From the NCBI RefSeq assembly GCF_000702005.1, contig NZ_JNKI01000008.1:41511-105510 (forward strand): a stretch of 64,000 nt of DNA. The letters run 5' to 3'. Each line of letters starts with the position of its first letter. Position 1 is the first letter of the stretch. Shown here one piece after another: positions 31,734 through 42,132 of this stretch. The DNA comes from Selenomonas sp. ND2010. Lineage in GTDB: Bacteria > Bacillota > Negativicutes > Selenomonadales > Selenomonadaceae. The notes beneath the pieces are model-generated. The model ran no database searches. It saw nothing but the letters and a program-made list of their open reading frames with translations, and was not told the DNA's origin. The translations under genes and the position numbers were made by a program.

Positions 31734-32611
31734 TACTTCCGGCGCTTTTCGGACTCGTCAAAGATTGCCTGCAGTTCCTCGCCCGAAAACTCGTATTTCT
31801 CATTGCAGAAATGGCAGCAGACTTCGGCATGACCATCGTCGACGAGCGTCTGCAAATCGTTTTTGCCCAGGCTCAAGAGCACCTCACTGATGCGCTCCTT
31901 CGAGCACTGGCATTTAAAGGCCAAGTCCGTCGTCGTCATGTAGTTGACATCAAAGCCCTGCAAAAGCTCAGCGATGATTCCTTTGGCATCGAGGCCGCGC
32001 TCGACCATATGCGAAACAGAGTTCACCGTGCGCAGATTGGCCTCAAGCTTATCGATGCATTCGTCGGTGGCATCGGGCAGCGGCTGGATGATGAAGCCGC
32101 CGGCTCCAATACACTTAAAGTCAGGATTTACGAGCACGCCCAGGCCAACACTCGACGGCGTCTGCTCGGAGACGTAGAGATACTTCGTGAGGTCATCGGC
32201 AATCTCGCCATCGGTGATTTCCGTGCTGCCCGTAATCGGGTTCTTGAGCCCCGTAAAGCGCGTAACCGACACCATGCCCTTGCCAACACCACCGCCCACA
32301 TCGATCTTGCCGAGACTGTTGAGCGGCAGATTGACATGCGGCTCATCGATATAGCCACGCACAAAGCCCTCAGGCGTTGCATCCGCCGTGACTTTTCCGA
32401 GCGGGCCATCGCCATCGAATTTTATCGTCAGCGCTTCTTTGTTCTTGAGGTTGGCCGCCATCAACAGCGCCGCCGTCATCGTGCGGCCAAGAGCAGCCGC
32501 CGCTACCGGATAACAATCATGACGGCGGATTGCCTCATTGACAAGGTCCGTCGTGACTGCCGCATAGATGCGCACGCCCTCCGCCGTTGCTTTTACTAAA
32601 TGGTCTTTCAT
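31733..32611 (-). CDS. hslO: Hsp33 redox-regulated chaperone
   Basis: A 292-aa Hsp33, a holdase activated by oxidation and heat. The N-terminal domain is full length; the C-terminal redox switch has CQC (about 236-238) and CCHFC (about 266-270), the CXC plus CXXC zinc site. It is followed without a gap by the metallopeptidase gene. The coupling of a redox chaperone to a protease fits protein quality control. Confidence 0.95.
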   Translation of the reverse strand: MKDHLVKATAEGVRIYAAVTTDLVNEAIRRHDCYPVAAAALGRTMTAALLMAANLKNKEALTIKFDGDGPLGKVTADATPEGFVRGYIDEPHVNLPLNSLGKIDVGGGVGKGMVSVTRFTGLKNPITGSTEITDGEIADDLTKYLYVSEQTPSSVGLGVLVNPDFKCIGAGGFIIQPLPDATDECIDKLEANLRTVNSVSHMVERGLDAKGIIAELLQGFDVNYMTTTDLAFKCQCSKERISEVLLSLGKNDLQTLVDDGHAEVCCHFCNEKYEFSGEELQAIFDESEKRRK

Positions 32612-32651
32612 TCTCTATATCCTTTCTAGAACCGAAATACAAGCGAAAAGC

Positions 32652-32668
32652 CTTCCCCAAAGGGGAAG
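32652..32668. repeat. Small CTTCCCC hairpin
   Basis: CTTCCCC-AAA-GGGGAAG between hslO and the phosphodiesterase gene; similar hairpins at 48531-48549 and 61504-61522 suggest a dispersed repeat or terminator type. Confidence 0.5.
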
Positions 32669-32677
32669 ACTTCGTAT

Positions 32678-33235
32678 TTACATCGTATACTGCATCAATA
32701 CTTCATCGGTATCGATATCGAAAATCCGAATCGTGCGATCTTCGAGCACCGCATAGGTGTTACGGCCATCTTCGCGCTTGGAGAGCGCCGCCGAGCCCGG
32801 ATTCAAGAACACCGTCTGGCCACGCTTTTCGAGCACCGTTGTATGGATATGGCCGCTGATGAAGAGGTCGGCCTTCAGATGAGCTGCCATCTTGTCCTTT
32901 TCTTCATCGGTCATGACGCTGTCACCATGCGTCACGATAATGCGCAGTCCCTCATAAACCACATAGGCATAAGGTGCCTGCACGGGAAGTTCCAGACAGC
33001 TGGCATCGACAGACGAGTCGCAGTTGCCTTTGGCAATAACGACCGGCACCGGGCAGCTGTTGATTTTTGCTACGAGCCCTGCCGGATTGTAATCGGCCTT
33101 CATCGGGTTGCGCGGGCCATGATAGAGCACATCGCCCGCATGCAGGATCATATCCGCATCGTGGAACGCCTTATCAAAGGCCGTCTGCCAAGCACCCTCA
33201 TGACCATGGGTGTCACTGATAATACCAATTTTCAT
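32678..33235 (-). CDS. yfcE: YfcE/MJ0936-type metallophosphodiesterase
   Basis: A 185-aa calcineurin-like phosphodiesterase. Metal ligands are visible in order: GIISDTHGH (D8, H10), HAGDV, AKGNCD, VTHGD and SGHIHTT, ending NPGSAALSKR. This is the YfcE family pattern, acting on phosphodiesters; the native substrate is unclear. Located between hslO and the riboflavin operon in the same direction, with a 27-base gap to ribH. Confidence 0.9.
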   Translation of the reverse strand: MKIGIISDTHGHEGAWQTAFDKAFHDADMILHAGDVLYHGPRNPMKADYNPAGLVAKINSCPVPVVIAKGNCDSSVDASCLELPVQAPYAYVVYEGLRIIVTHGDSVMTDEEKDKMAAHLKADLFISGHIHTTVLEKRGQTVFLNPGSAALSKREDGRNTYAVLEDRTIRIFDIDTDEVLMQYTM

Positions 33236-33262
33236 CGTAAACAGCTTCTTTCCTAAACGCGA

Positions 33263-33730
33263 TTAACCGATTTTCTTGAGCAGGTTTGCCATTTCCATAG
33301 CTGCCATAGCGCTGTCGACGCCCTTGTTGCCAGCCTTCGTGCCAGCGCGCTCGACAGCCTGCTCGATGTTCTCCGTCGTCACGACGCCGAAAATCGTCGG
33401 CACGCCCGTCTGCATGCCAACCTGCGCCGTTCCCTTGGACACCTCGTTGCAGACATAGTCGTAATGCGTCGTCGAACCACGGATAACAGCGCCCAGACAG
33501 ATGACGGCATCGTATTTGCCACTTTCAGCCATCTTCTTGGCGACGACCGGAATCTCAAACGCGCCCGGAACCCAAGCAACGTCAATATCGTCATCCTTTG
33601 CCTCATGACGATGCAGCGTATCGAGCGCACCGCTCAACAGCTTGCTCGTGATGAACTCATTGAAACGGGCTACGACGATGCCGAATTTGAGCCCTTTGCC
33701 CGTAATAAAACCTTCCATTACATTTGCCAT
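33263..33730 (-). CDS. ribH: 6,7-dimethyl-8-ribityllumazine synthase
   Basis: A 155-aa lumazine synthase condensing the ribityl-pyrimidine with dihydroxybutanone phosphate, the penultimate riboflavin step. Motifs [40 protein letters not shown] and [12 protein letters not shown] are intact. Last gene of ribD-ribE-ribBA-ribH, 24 bases after ribBA. Confidence 0.97.
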   Translation of the reverse strand: MANVMEGFITGKGLKFGIVVARFNEFITSKLLSGALDTLHRHEAKDDDIDVAWVPGAFEIPVVAKKMAESGKYDAVICLGAVIRGSTTHYDYVCNEVSKGTAQVGMQTGVPTIFGVVTTENIEQAVERAGTKAGNKGVDSAMAAMEMANLLKKIG

Positions 33731-33754
33731 GATTTATTACCTCCTGTATTCCTC

Positions 33755-34966
33755 TTACTTCAACGTCTCTTCGTTCAAGAGATGCCCCATCTTCACTTTT
33801 TTGACCGTCAGATAGTTCTTGTCGAATTTATTGGCATGAATCATCAGCGGCACGCGCTCGGTAATCTTGAGGCCATAGCCTTCAAGGCCGGCACGCTTAG
33901 CCGGGTTGTTCGTCATCAGCCGGATGCTGGTAAGCCCCAGGTCCGCCAAAATCTGCGCACCAATGCCGTAATCGCGAAGATCCGGCGCAAAACCCAGCTC
34001 GACATTGGCCTCGACCGTATCGCGGCCCTTATCCTGCAGCGCATAAGCCCGCATCTTGTTCGCGAGGCCAATGCCGCGGCCTTCCTGGCGCATGTAGAGT
34101 ACGACGCCCTCGCCAGCCTTTTCGATTTTCTCCAGCGCCGCATGGAGCTGATCGCCGCAATCGCAGCGCATCGAGCCCAAGGCATCGCCCGTCAGGCACT
34201 CGGAGTGAACGCGCACGAGCACGTCTTTCTTGCCCTTGACGTCGCCCTTGACGATGGCCAGATGACATTTGCCATCGAGCTTGCTCTCGTAGGACTTGAT
34301 GCGGAAATGACCGAACTTGCTCGGGAAGTCAACATCAGCGACCTGCTCGACAAAGGACTCCGTGCGTTTGCGGTACTCGATGAGCGCCTGCACCGTAATC
34401 ATATGCAAGCCATGCTCCTTGGCAAACTCGATGAGTTTCGGCGTACGCATCATGTGTCCATCGTCGTCCATGATTTCGCAGCAAAGGCCTGCGGGATAAA
34501 AACCAGCCAGCCGTGCCAAGTCCGTCGTCGTCTCCGTATGGCCGGCACGGCGCAGGACGCCGCCCTCGACCGCCCGCAGCGGGAACACATGGCCCGGACG
34601 GCGGAAATCTGACGGACGCGCCTTCGGATCGAGGAGCTTGCGAATCGTCAGGCAGCGTTCATAGGCCGAGATGCCCGTATCCGTCTCATGAGCGTCAATC
34701 GAAACCGTAAACGCCGTCTCATGGTTGTCGGTGTTGTTGACGACCATCTGGCCGATATTGAGCTCATCGAGACGCTTGCCGTCAATCGGCGTGCAGATGA
34801 GGCCCTTGGCATATTTAGCCATAAAGTTGACATCTTCGGGCGTAACCGTCGCTGCGGCGACGATGAGGTCGCCTTCGTTTTCGCGGTCCTCATCGTCGAC
34901 GACCACTACCATTTTGCCATTCTTGATATCTTCAATGGCTTGCTCTACTGTTGCAAAATCTGCCAT
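33755..34966 (-). CDS. ribBA: Bifunctional DHBP synthase / GTP cyclohydrolase II
   Basis: A 403-aa fusion. The N-terminal half (1-200) is dihydroxybutanone-phosphate synthase with [11 protein letters not shown] and HVFPLRA..GGVLRR; the C-terminal half is GTP cyclohydrolase II with zinc cysteines in [18 protein letters not shown] and RQEGRGIGL. It makes both riboflavin precursors. Third gene of the operon, 16 bases after ribE. Confidence 0.97.
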   Translation of the reverse strand: MADFATVEQAIEDIKNGKMVVVVDDEDRENEGDLIVAAATVTPEDVNFMAKYAKGLICTPIDGKRLDELNIGQMVVNNTDNHETAFTVSIDAHETDTGISAYERCLTIRKLLDPKARPSDFRRPGHVFPLRAVEGGVLRRAGHTETTTDLARLAGFYPAGLCCEIMDDDGHMMRTPKLIEFAKEHGLHMITVQALIEYRKRTESFVEQVADVDFPSKFGHFRIKSYESKLDGKCHLAIVKGDVKGKKDVLVRVHSECLTGDALGSMRCDCGDQLHAALEKIEKAGEGVVLYMRQEGRGIGLANKMRAYALQDKGRDTVEANVELGFAPDLRDYGIGAQILADLGLTSIRLMTNNPAKRAGLEGYGLKITERVPLMIHANKFDKNYLTVKKVKMGHLLNEETLK

Positions 34967-34982
34967 AATCTTTCTCCTTCAT

Positions 34983-35618
34983 TCAAAAACCGTTCTCGAG
35001 CAAGAACGCCCGCGAAAGTCCGCCAGCGCTGGGCTGTGCTTGGCTGCCGCCCAGCATCTTTTCCACGTATTTGCCGAGCACATCGGTTTCAATATTAATC
35101 GTACTGCCCGCCTTCTTACTGCCAAGGTTCGTGACCTCGCGGGTATGCGGGATAAGGCTGACCGTAAAATCCTTATTCGTCACGGCTGCCACCGTCAAGC
35201 TGATGCCATCGAGGGCCACGGAGCCCTTCTCCACGACATAGCGCAGAAGTTCCGGCCCCGCCGCGATCTTCATCAGGATAGCGTTGCCTTCCTCTTGGAA
35301 GGCAACGATTTCCCCCGTGCCATCGATATGGCCGCTGACAATATGACCGCCCAAACGGCTGGCGAGCGTAAGCGCTCGCTCCAGATTCACAGGACTGCCT
35401 TTTTTAAGCTCCGCGAGCGACGTACGCCGCACAGTCTCGGGCATGACATCCGCCGTGAAATGGTTCTTGTCAAACGAGGTCACCGTAAGGCAGACGCCAT
35501 TTACCGCGATGCTGTCGCCTAAGGCAACATCGCCGACCACCTTCTGGCAGTCAATGGCAAGCTTACCGCCGCCAAGCTGCCGGATATGGCCGACCTCTTC
35601 AATGATTCCCGTAAACAA
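34983..35618 (-). CDS. ribE: Riboflavin synthase
   Basis: A 211-aa riboflavin synthase alpha chain that dismutates two lumazines to riboflavin. Begins MFTGIIEEVG and contains the internal duplication of the family (GVCLTVTSFDKNHF and GISLTVAAVTNKDF). Only 4 bases separate it from ribD. All typical motifs are intact. Confidence 0.97.
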   Translation of the reverse strand: MFTGIIEEVGHIRQLGGGKLAIDCQKVVGDVALGDSIAVNGVCLTVTSFDKNHFTADVMPETVRRTSLAELKKGSPVNLERALTLASRLGGHIVSGHIDGTGEIVAFQEEGNAILMKIAAGPELLRYVVEKGSVALDGISLTVAAVTNKDFTVSLIPHTREVTNLGSKKAGSTINIETDVLGKYVEKMLGGSQAQPSAGGLSRAFLLENGF

Positions 35619-35622
35619 CGTC

Positions 35623-36717
35623 TCATCTCCTTACCACATAGCCCGTGAGCAAAATATCTCCATTCAGCGGCTCCGTCGTCACGCGCGTAAGCTCTACCGC
35701 ATCCGAAAGCTTGGCAAAGCCCTCGCCCTCCACCGGCGTGAGCGCCTCGCGCCCGCCGATAAGTTTGGGCGCAATAAACGCCTGGACTTTGTCTACCAGA
35801 CCTGCCTCAAGCAGGGAGAAATTCACGCGGCCGCCGCCCTCGACAAATACCGAGCAGATTTCCCGCTCGCCAAGTTTTGCCAAAAGCAGTTGCAAATCAA
35901 CGTGTTCGCCACTGCCTGCCACCAGGATTTCGACGCCAGCTTCCTTCAGCGCCTGCACGCGCTCTTTGGGTGCCTGCTCCGTCACCGCCACGATCGTCGG
36001 TGCCGCACCGTCGGTCACGACCTTAGCCGTAAGCGGCGTGCGCGCCTTGCTGTCGACGATGATGCGGATGGCATTTTTGCCCGTACGGCCTGGAATCCGC
36101 GTCGTAAGGCTCGGATCGTCCTTCAGCACCGTGCCGATGCCAGCGAGAATGCCATCGTAGATATCACGCAGCTCATGGACGCGGCGCCGCGAAGTCTCGT
36201 TCGTAATCCACTGGGACTCGCCAGCCGCCGTTGCAATCTTGCCGTCAAGTGTCATCGCGGTCTTGAGCACCACAAAGGGCATCTTCGCCGTAATCCATTT
36301 GAGGAAGACCTCATTTAACGCGATAGCCTCCGCTTCGAGCACGCCACAGGTAACTTCAACGCCGGCATCTTCCAAAATCTTGATACCCTTGCCAGCCACC
36401 AGGGGGTTGGGGTCGCGCATCGCGATGACGACGCGGGCGATGCCCGCCTCGGCCACGGCCTTGGCACAAGGGCCTGTGCGGCCATAGTGGGCACAAGGCT
36501 CCAGCGTCACATAGAGCGTTGCGCCCTGGGCCAAATCGCCAGCCATGTTCAGCGCATGAACCTCTGCATGGGGCGTACCAGCCTTGCGATGCCAGCCGGC
36601 CGCTACGATGCGGCCATCGCGGACAATCACGGCCCCGACCAGCGGATTCGGCGAGGTGCGCCCCTCCGCATTGCGGGCCATCTGCAGCGCCACGCGCATA
36701 AAATCTTCATCCTGCAA
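35623..36717 (-). CDS. ribD: Bifunctional diaminohydroxyphosphoribosylaminopyrimidine deaminase / reductase
   Basis: A 364-aa fusion. The deaminase domain has zinc motifs HAEVHAL and PCAHYGRTGPC; the reductase domain follows (KTAMTLDGKIA, VEGGGRVNFSL). I prefer the TTG at 36717, preceded by GAGGTG, although an ATG 8 codons upstream is in frame. First gene of the operon, behind an FMN riboswitch with terminator. Confidence 0.95.
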   Translation of the reverse strand: MQDEDFMRVALQMARNAEGRTSPNPLVGAVIVRDGRIVAAGWHRKAGTPHAEVHALNMAGDLAQGATLYVTLEPCAHYGRTGPCAKAVAEAGIARVVIAMRDPNPLVAGKGIKILEDAGVEVTCGVLEAEAIALNEVFLKWITAKMPFVVLKTAMTLDGKIATAAGESQWITNETSRRRVHELRDIYDGILAGIGTVLKDDPSLTTRIPGRTGKNAIRIIVDSKARTPLTAKVVTDGAAPTIVAVTEQAPKERVQALKEAGVEILVAGSGEHVDLQLLLAKLGEREICSVFVEGGGRVNFSLLEAGLVDKVQAFIAPKLIGGREALTPVEGEGFAKLSDAVELTRVTTEPLNGDILLTGYVVRR

Positions 36718-36768
36718 TCGTATCACCTCAGATTCCTTCATCTTAGGTTTGTGATTGAGACTTAAAAA

Positions 36769-36798
36769 GCCAGCGAAAAGATTCCTCTTCTCGCTGGC
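36769..36798 (-). terminator. Riboswitch-controlled terminator before ribD
   Basis: GCCAGCG and CGCTGGC arms with an A/G-T/C interior, followed by TTTTT on the minus strand; lies between the FMN aptamer and ribD, as the expression platform. Confidence 0.85.
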
Positions 36799-36825
36799 TT
36801 AGACTGCATGCAAAAACAACATGCC

Positions 36826-36935
36826 TTTTCTCGTCCCGACTATACGGTCGGCTCCGGAATCTCACCGGATCATGCTCCCAAGGGCTCGCGGGCTATACCG
36901 CCGGTGGGGAAATGCTCCCCGCCTCAAAGACAAAT
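36826..36935 (-). promoter_or_regulatory. FMN riboswitch (RFN element)
   Basis: Conserved aptamer pieces on the minus strand: GAGGCGGGG, ACCGGCGGTATAGCCCGCG, GATCCGGTGAGATTCCGG and ACCGTATAGTCGGGA. FMN binding favours the downstream terminator and shuts off the rib operon. Confidence 0.96.
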
Positions 36936-36945
36936 CTCATGTCCT

Positions 36946-36975
36946 ATTATAGCACGCCTTTATCCTTTCTATCAA
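36946..36975 (-). promoter_or_regulatory. rib operon promoter
   Basis: TTGATA, 18-base spacer, TATAAT just upstream of the FMN aptamer. Confidence 0.7.
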
Positions 36976-36990
36976 TAGAATATCTCGGCC

Positions 36991-38961
36991 TTAGAATTTG
37001 AACTTCGCCGTCGCATCCTGCAGCTCCGTCGCCATATTGGCCAGCGACTGCGAAGCCGAGGCAATCTCCTCCGTCGAGGCCGACTGTTCTTCCGTTGCGG
37101 CCGAAATCGTCTGCGTATGGGCAGCCGTCTTGCTGCTGACCGCGTCGATTTCCTCCATCGTACCGACAATCGAGCTGGCGCCGTTGGAAACCTTATGCAC
37201 GCGCAGGTTCATGGCCTCAACCTCATCTTTGATGTCATGGACTTTCGCGATAATGTGGCCAAACTGTTCGCCGACCTCGCGAATCGCATCGGTACCGAGC
37301 TTGATCTGCTCCGTGCTCGACTCCATCGAGCCAACGGCCTGGTTCGTGTCGCTCTGAATCGTCGTGATATGGCGCTTGATATCTTCGGCCGCCTCCTGAG
37401 ATTCGGCCGCCAGTTTGCGAACTTCCTCAGCTACCACGGTAAAGCCGCGGCCCTGCTCGCCGGCCCGCGCCGCCTCGATGGCCGCATTGAGCGCCAAGAG
37501 ATTCGTCTGCTCGGCAATCGCTGAAATCGTTTCGACAATCTTGCCAATCTGCTCGCTGTTCTTGCCGAGCTGGGCGACAATAGCTGCCGATTCCTGCGAA
37601 GCCTTTTCAATCTGGACCATCTTGTCCATGGCATCCTGCATGAGCTGGCTGCCCGCCGCAGCCGTCTCATTCGTCTCATTGGTACGCGCATTGACATGCT
37701 CCATGCCCTTGGCCACATCGTCGATATGGCCGACGACTTCCTCGACGACATTTTTGGCATTATCCACGCTGACGGCCTGATCGCTGACGCCCTGGGCCAC
37801 ATCGCCTACCGATACCGCTACACTATTAGCAGCCTCAGCCGACTGCTGTGCACTGGCCGTGAGCTCCTCCGAGGAGGCTGCCACCTGCTCCGCGGCCGAG
37901 CTCATCTTCTGGATGAGATTGCGGATATTCTTGTTCATGGTGTTAAAGGCCTGCGTGAGCTGACCGATTTCATCGGTACTTTCCACCGGCAGGTCGGCCA
38001 TGCGCAGATTGCCATCAGCCAGCTGAACCGCATGCTCGTTGAGTCCCAAAATCGGACGCGTGATTTTCTGGGCAAAATACTGGCAGACAAACATCATCAG
38101 CGCAAAACCAACGAGCGTCAAAAGACCAAATACCCAACGCATATGCTTGAGCGCTGCAAATACAAAATCCTCCGGCACCGCAATGCCGATCAGCCATTCC
38201 GTCGAAGGCACCTTCGCATAGGCAAACACGATATCATTACCATCACTGCTCGTCGTAAAGTAACCGGATTCCTTCCCCTGCATTTCCTTGAAGTGCTCTC
38301 CAAAGCCATCGACCTCAGCAAAATTCTGCATAGGTTTGCCAAGGCCGGCCGTCGCGAGGATGTTGCCCGTCTTCTCTAAGATGATGCCCTGGCCTTCGCC
38401 ATGGTACTCGATATTCTTTACCTGCTCATCGAGTGCATCAAGCGAAATATCGTTGCAGACCGCACCGATAAACTGCCCGTTGGCCTTAACCGGCGCAATG
38501 GCCGAGATGATGAGCTTATTCGTGATGGCATCGACATACGCATCGGTGAATTCCACCTTGTCGTCCTTCTTGGCCTGCTGATACCACGGACGTTGCGTCG
38601 GGTCTTTTTGACCGGTCAGATTGCCGCCCGTCGAGGAAGCGAAATACTTATCCTCCATGCCGAGCGTGACCCCCATGACATCGGCCTCCGACGATGCCGA
38701 CTGCAGCGCGGCATTCGTCTGCATGCTGGCCTTGTCCCCATTATAGGCCGTCATGATATTGGCCGTATGCGCCGTTGACGACTGCTTCGCCATGAGCCAG
38801 CCATCCATATCGGACACCTCTTTGGCCACTACCGCCCGCAGTTCGTTATCGACGCTCTGCTCCAAATCCGCGCTTGCCAAAAAATACCCGGAGATGGACA
38901 CTATCGCCATCAGCGCACCTACGATACCAGCCAACACGAAAAACTTTTGTCTAATTCCCAT
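36991..38961 (-). CDS. Methyl-accepting chemotaxis protein
   Basis: A 656-aa chemoreceptor: N-terminal membrane segment (about 8-28), periplasmic double-Cache sensor (about 35-275; [23 protein letters not shown] is the ligand-site pattern), second membrane segment (about 283-300), HAMP, and a signalling hairpin with [29 protein letters not shown] tip binding CheA/CheW. The Cache family often binds amino acids or small organic acids. A TGACCGGTCA palindrome encodes LTGQ just before the ligand motif. Ligand unknown. Confidence 0.95.
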   Translation of the reverse strand: MGIRQKFFVLAGIVGALMAIVSISGYFLASADLEQSVDNELRAVVAKEVSDMDGWLMAKQSSTAHTANIMTAYNGDKASMQTNAALQSASSEADVMGVTLGMEDKYFASSTGGNLTGQKDPTQRPWYQQAKKDDKVEFTDAYVDAITNKLIISAIAPVKANGQFIGAVCNDISLDALDEQVKNIEYHGEGQGIILEKTGNILATAGLGKPMQNFAEVDGFGEHFKEMQGKESGYFTTSSDGNDIVFAYAKVPSTEWLIGIAVPEDFVFAALKHMRWVFGLLTLVGFALMMFVCQYFAQKITRPILGLNEHAVQLADGNLRMADLPVESTDEIGQLTQAFNTMNKNIRNLIQKMSSAAEQVAASSEELTASAQQSAEAANSVAVSVGDVAQGVSDQAVSVDNAKNVVEEVVGHIDDVAKGMEHVNARTNETNETAAAGSQLMQDAMDKMVQIEKASQESAAIVAQLGKNSEQIGKIVETISAIAEQTNLLALNAAIEAARAGEQGRGFTVVAEEVRKLAAESQEAAEDIKRHITTIQSDTNQAVGSMESSTEQIKLGTDAIREVGEQFGHIIAKVHDIKDEVEAMNLRVHKVSNGASSIVGTMEEIDAVSSKTAAHTQTISAATEEQSASTEEIASASQSLANMATELQDATAKFKF

Positions 38962-39080
38962 TTCTCTTGCTCCTTTTTGTAATAGTATTTATAAAAACAG
39001 TCTCCTTGGACCGTTTCTACCTGCTGTAACTAATGCTGTCATTTAGTTGCTTGATAAAAGTAAATGATCCCTTTACAACA

Positions 39081-39112
39081 AAATCCGAGTTGCGCGATCG
39101 CAACCCGGATTT
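39081..39112. terminator. Weak hairpin between MCP and MetE-like genes
   Basis: AAATCCGAGTTGCG pairs with CGCAACCCGGATTT. No long T-run. The rest of 38962-39327 is AT-rich promoter-like DNA without a gene. Confidence 0.4.
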
Positions 39113-39327
39113 AAATGCTCCTATGCTTAAGGCAAATTATCCGCATCGTAAGAAATTGTCCATCAGCAGCATGAGGCATCACGTTTCATTTACATCGTAA
39201 CAAAACCGCCATAAATCCCACAGATGTTTTATTAAGATAAGATTATATCATACTGCAAAAATAAAAACAAGAAAACCTTTACTAGGAATATCGTATACAT
39301 GCTTTAGACAAATGTATTTGTCAAGGG

Positions 39328-40443
39328 TTATTCGCCCCACACCTCCTGCGCAATCTCTTTAACCAGTGCCAGCTTTGCCCACTGCTGCGCTTCCGTCAGT
39401 TTATTGCCGATTTCACAGGAGGCAAATCCACACTGAGGACTTAGGCACAGCCGCTCCAAGGGGATATATTTCGCTGCCTCATGGATTCTGGCGATAACGG
39501 CTTCCTTATCTTCAAGCTCGGGCTTTTTCGTCGTGATAAGTCCGAGTACCACTTTTTTATCCGGCGATACCTTAGCCAGCGGTGCAAAGCCGCCAGACCG
39601 CTCATCGTCATACTCCAGATAGAGCGCATCGACCTTTTCCTCGGCAAAAACGTAATCCGCTACCGAATCATACGGGCCGCTGGTAAAGAAGGTCGAATGA
39701 TAATTTCCGCGGCAAATATGCGAATTGATAACCATATCCGACGGTTTCGCTGCTAACGCCAGATTGTTCACCGCCAAGAGCTGCGCTTTGACATCCTCTA
39801 AATCCAGCCCCAGCGCCTGATAACGCTGCTGGGCAGCATCGCCCACCACAGCTCCCCAGGTACAGTCATCAAACTGCAGATTACGGCACCCCGCCTCGTA
39901 GAACTGACGGATGACCTGCTGATAGGCCTCCCCAATATCCTGGATAAGCGACTCGTTATCCGGATAAATTTTGCGCGTCGATTCGATATTCTGCGGAATG
40001 ATAAACTGCTGAAACATCTGCGCCGGTGCCGGAATCGTATATTTTGCCACCGTCTGCTCATCCTCAAACGATTTGAGAAACTTGAAATACTCCACAAAAG
40101 GATGCTGTTTCGCGCGCACCTTGCCCACGAGCCAGGTATCTTCGAGCTCTGCAACCTCTCCGTTGAATTGGACTCCGCCACCAGCTTTATGCGCCACCCC
40201 TTCAAAGCCCCACATGAAATCCAAATGCCAGTATGACCGGCGGAACTCCCCATCGGTAATCACCGAAAAGCCTGCCGCCTTCTGTTTTGTCACCACCTGT
40301 GCCACCGCTTCATCCGTCACCGCATCAAGCTCCTGCTGACTGATTTTTCCCGCTTTGAACTGTGCCCGCGCCTGTTTTAATTTTTCCGGACGCAAAAAGC
40401 TCCCCACAAAATCGTAGCGGCATGGCGTCTGTATTTTATTCAT
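39328..40443 (-). CDS. MetE-like methyltransferase (YxjG/YxjH family)
   Basis: A 371-aa protein like the C-terminal catalytic half of cobalamin-independent methionine synthase. Zinc-site pieces: NSHICRGNY (H..C), LEYDDERSG (E) and LCLSPQCGFAS (C), with EFRRSYWHLDFMWGF near the start. Such stand-alone forms are proposed to make methionine from homocysteine with a different methyl donor. Divergent from a LysR gene across a palindrome, which likely controls it. Confidence 0.88.
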   Translation of the reverse strand: MNKIQTPCRYDFVGSFLRPEKLKQARAQFKAGKISQQELDAVTDEAVAQVVTKQKAAGFSVITDGEFRRSYWHLDFMWGFEGVAHKAGGGVQFNGEVAELEDTWLVGKVRAKQHPFVEYFKFLKSFEDEQTVAKYTIPAPAQMFQQFIIPQNIESTRKIYPDNESLIQDIGEAYQQVIRQFYEAGCRNLQFDDCTWGAVVGDAAQQRYQALGLDLEDVKAQLLAVNNLALAAKPSDMVINSHICRGNYHSTFFTSGPYDSVADYVFAEEKVDALYLEYDDERSGGFAPLAKVSPDKKVVLGLITTKKPELEDKEAVIARIHEAAKYIPLERLCLSPQCGFASCEIGNKLTEAQQWAKLALVKEIAQEVWGE

Positions 40444-40539
40444 AACAATCTTCCTTTCTTTCGTTCATATTCTTAACTCGCATATCCCTATCTTAAGGAA
40501 TTCTTGAGATTCTGTACAATACGAAAAACTGTCAGAATG

Positions 40540-40558
40540 CCATAGTTATTTTCTATGG
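40540..40558. promoter_or_regulatory. LysR-type operator
   Basis: CCATAG-TTATTTT-CTATGG, a dyad in the divergent region between the MetE-like and LysR genes. Confidence 0.55.
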
Positions 40559-40602
40559 TCTATGTTATAATTACAGCAAAAACTTTTAACCAGGAGATCA
40601 TC

Positions 40603-41523
40603 ATGACACTCAAACAACTCCGCTACGCCGTCACTGTCGCCGAGACAGGAAACATCACCGAAGCCGCCAAAAAACTCTTCATCGCCCAGCCCAGCCTCAC
40701 CGCTGCCATCCATTCCCTGGAAGAAGAATACGGCATCACCATCTTTTCTCGTTCGAATAAAGGCATTGAAGTGACCCCTGCCGGGGATGAACTATTAGGC
40801 TATGCCCGCCAGGTGTTAGAACAAGCCGACCTCATGCACGAGCGCTACACCGGCAAAGCGCCAATCCGTCAGCATTTTTGCATTTCCTCCCAGCATTATT
40901 CCTTCGTCGTCGAAGCCTTTGTCGAACTCATCCGCCAATTCCAAGGCAGCAAATACGAATTCCACATGCGGGAAACCCAGACCTATGAAATCATCGACGA
41001 TGTCGCTCACATGCGCAGTGAGGCCGGTATCCTGTATCGCAACAAATTCAATCGTTCCATCATCACCAAAACACTAAAAGACAATCAGCTCACCTTTACG
41101 CCGCTCTTTACCGCCAGTCCACATGTCTTTGTCGGCAAAAACAGTCCGCTTGCGCAAAAAGACTGCGTCACCCTCGCCGACCTAAAACCATTTCCGCGGC
41201 TTTCCTACGAACAAGGCAGTCATAACTCCTTTTACTTTTCCGAGGAAATCCTAAGCACCGAAGACTGTGACAAAGAACTGATCGTCTGCGACCGCGCCAC
41301 CCTGTTCAATATGGTAATCGGCCTCAACGGCTACACCATCTGCAGCGGCAGCATCAGCGAAGAGCTCAACGGTTCCAATATCGTAGCCCGGCCGCTAGCT
41401 GTCGATGACTATATGGAAATCGGCTATATCCTCCCCAAATCCACTCGTCCCTCCCGCCTCACCTGCGAATTCCTCGACATCCTGACGAATCTCACCGCCA
41501 AAATCAATCCCAACCGCCAATAA
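40603..41523 (+). CDS. LysR-family regulator
   Basis: A 306-aa LysR protein: HTH at residues 1-60 (LKQLRYAVTVAETGNITEAAKKLFIAQPSLTAAIHSLEEE) and a substrate-binding effector domain (90-300). AGGAG lies before the ATG at 40603. Divergent from the MetE-like gene, so it probably regulates methionine synthesis; resemblance to CysB/MetR-type is only general. Confidence 0.92.
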   Translation: MTLKQLRYAVTVAETGNITEAAKKLFIAQPSLTAAIHSLEEEYGITIFSRSNKGIEVTPAGDELLGYARQVLEQADLMHERYTGKAPIRQHFCISSQHYSFVVEAFVELIRQFQGSKYEFHMRETQTYEIIDDVAHMRSEAGILYRNKFNRSIITKTLKDNQLTFTPLFTASPHVFVGKNSPLAQKDCVTLADLKPFPRLSYEQGSHNSFYFSEEILSTEDCDKELIVCDRATLFNMVIGLNGYTICSGSISEELNGSNIVARPLAVDDYMEIGYILPKSTRPSRLTCEFLDILTNLTAKINPNRQ

Positions 41524-41564
41524 AAATGCGGACCAGGCCAAACATTGACCCGGTCCGCATTTTT
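41522..41564. terminator. Bidirectional terminator
   Basis: AAAAATGCGGACC pairs perfectly with GGTCCGCATTTTT; between convergent LysR and rubrerythrin genes. Confidence 0.9.
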
Positions 41565-41575
41565 CACGAAACGCT

Positions 41576-42112
41576 TCAGAAGTTATCCCCCTGAATCTCA
41601 AAATAAGTCTGGGGATGCTGGCATACCGGACAGAGCTTCGGCGCCTGCATGCCAACCACAATATGACCGCAATTGCGGCACTCCCATACCTTTACTTCCC
41701 CTTTCTTAAACACTTCGCCGTTTTTGACATTTTGCAGCAGCTTGCGATAGCGTTCTTCATGATGCTTTTCAATCTCGCCAACCATACGGAATTTCTTGGC
41801 AAGCTCGGGGAACCCTTCCTGTTCCGCCGTTTCCGCAAAACCTTTGTACATATCCGTCCACTCATAGTTTTCGCCATTAGCGGCATCTTCGAGATTTTCT
41901 TCCGTATTGCCGATTCCTTCCAATTCCCGGAGCCACATCTTCGCATGATAGGACTCATTGGCAGCTGTTTTCAAAAACAACTCGGCAATCTGCTCCGAAC
42001 CATCTTTCTTTGCCACCGAAGCAAAAAAAGTATATTTATTGCGTGCCTGCGATTCTCCGGCAAAAGCCGCCTGCAGATTTTTCTCCGTCTGAGTTCCCGC
42101 GTATTTACTCAT
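41576..42112 (-). CDS. rbr: Rubrerythrin
   Basis: A 178-aa non-haem iron peroxidase reducing hydrogen peroxide in anaerobes. Four-helix diiron domain with E/H ligands ([29 protein letters not shown]) and C-terminal rubredoxin-type centre ([13 protein letters not shown]). Full length. Next to superoxide reductase, forming an oxygen-defence pair typical of anaerobes. Confidence 0.96.
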   Translation of the reverse strand: MSKYAGTQTEKNLQAAFAGESQARNKYTFFASVAKKDGSEQIAELFLKTAANESYHAKMWLRELEGIGNTEENLEDAANGENYEWTDMYKGFAETAEQEGFPELAKKFRMVGEIEKHHEERYRKLLQNVKNGEVFKKGEVKVWECRNCGHIVVGMQAPKLCPVCQHPQTYFEIQGDNF

Positions 42113-42132
42113 AGCAATATCCTCCTAACTCG

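Noticed and set aside
31811..32599. Plus-strand frame opposite hslO
   Set aside because: A shadow frame; the minus strand encodes a full Hsp33 with its zinc-binding cysteines.
33464..34612. 382-codon plus-strand frame opposite ribH/ribBA
   Set aside because: Both riboflavin enzymes on the other strand are complete with active-site motifs.
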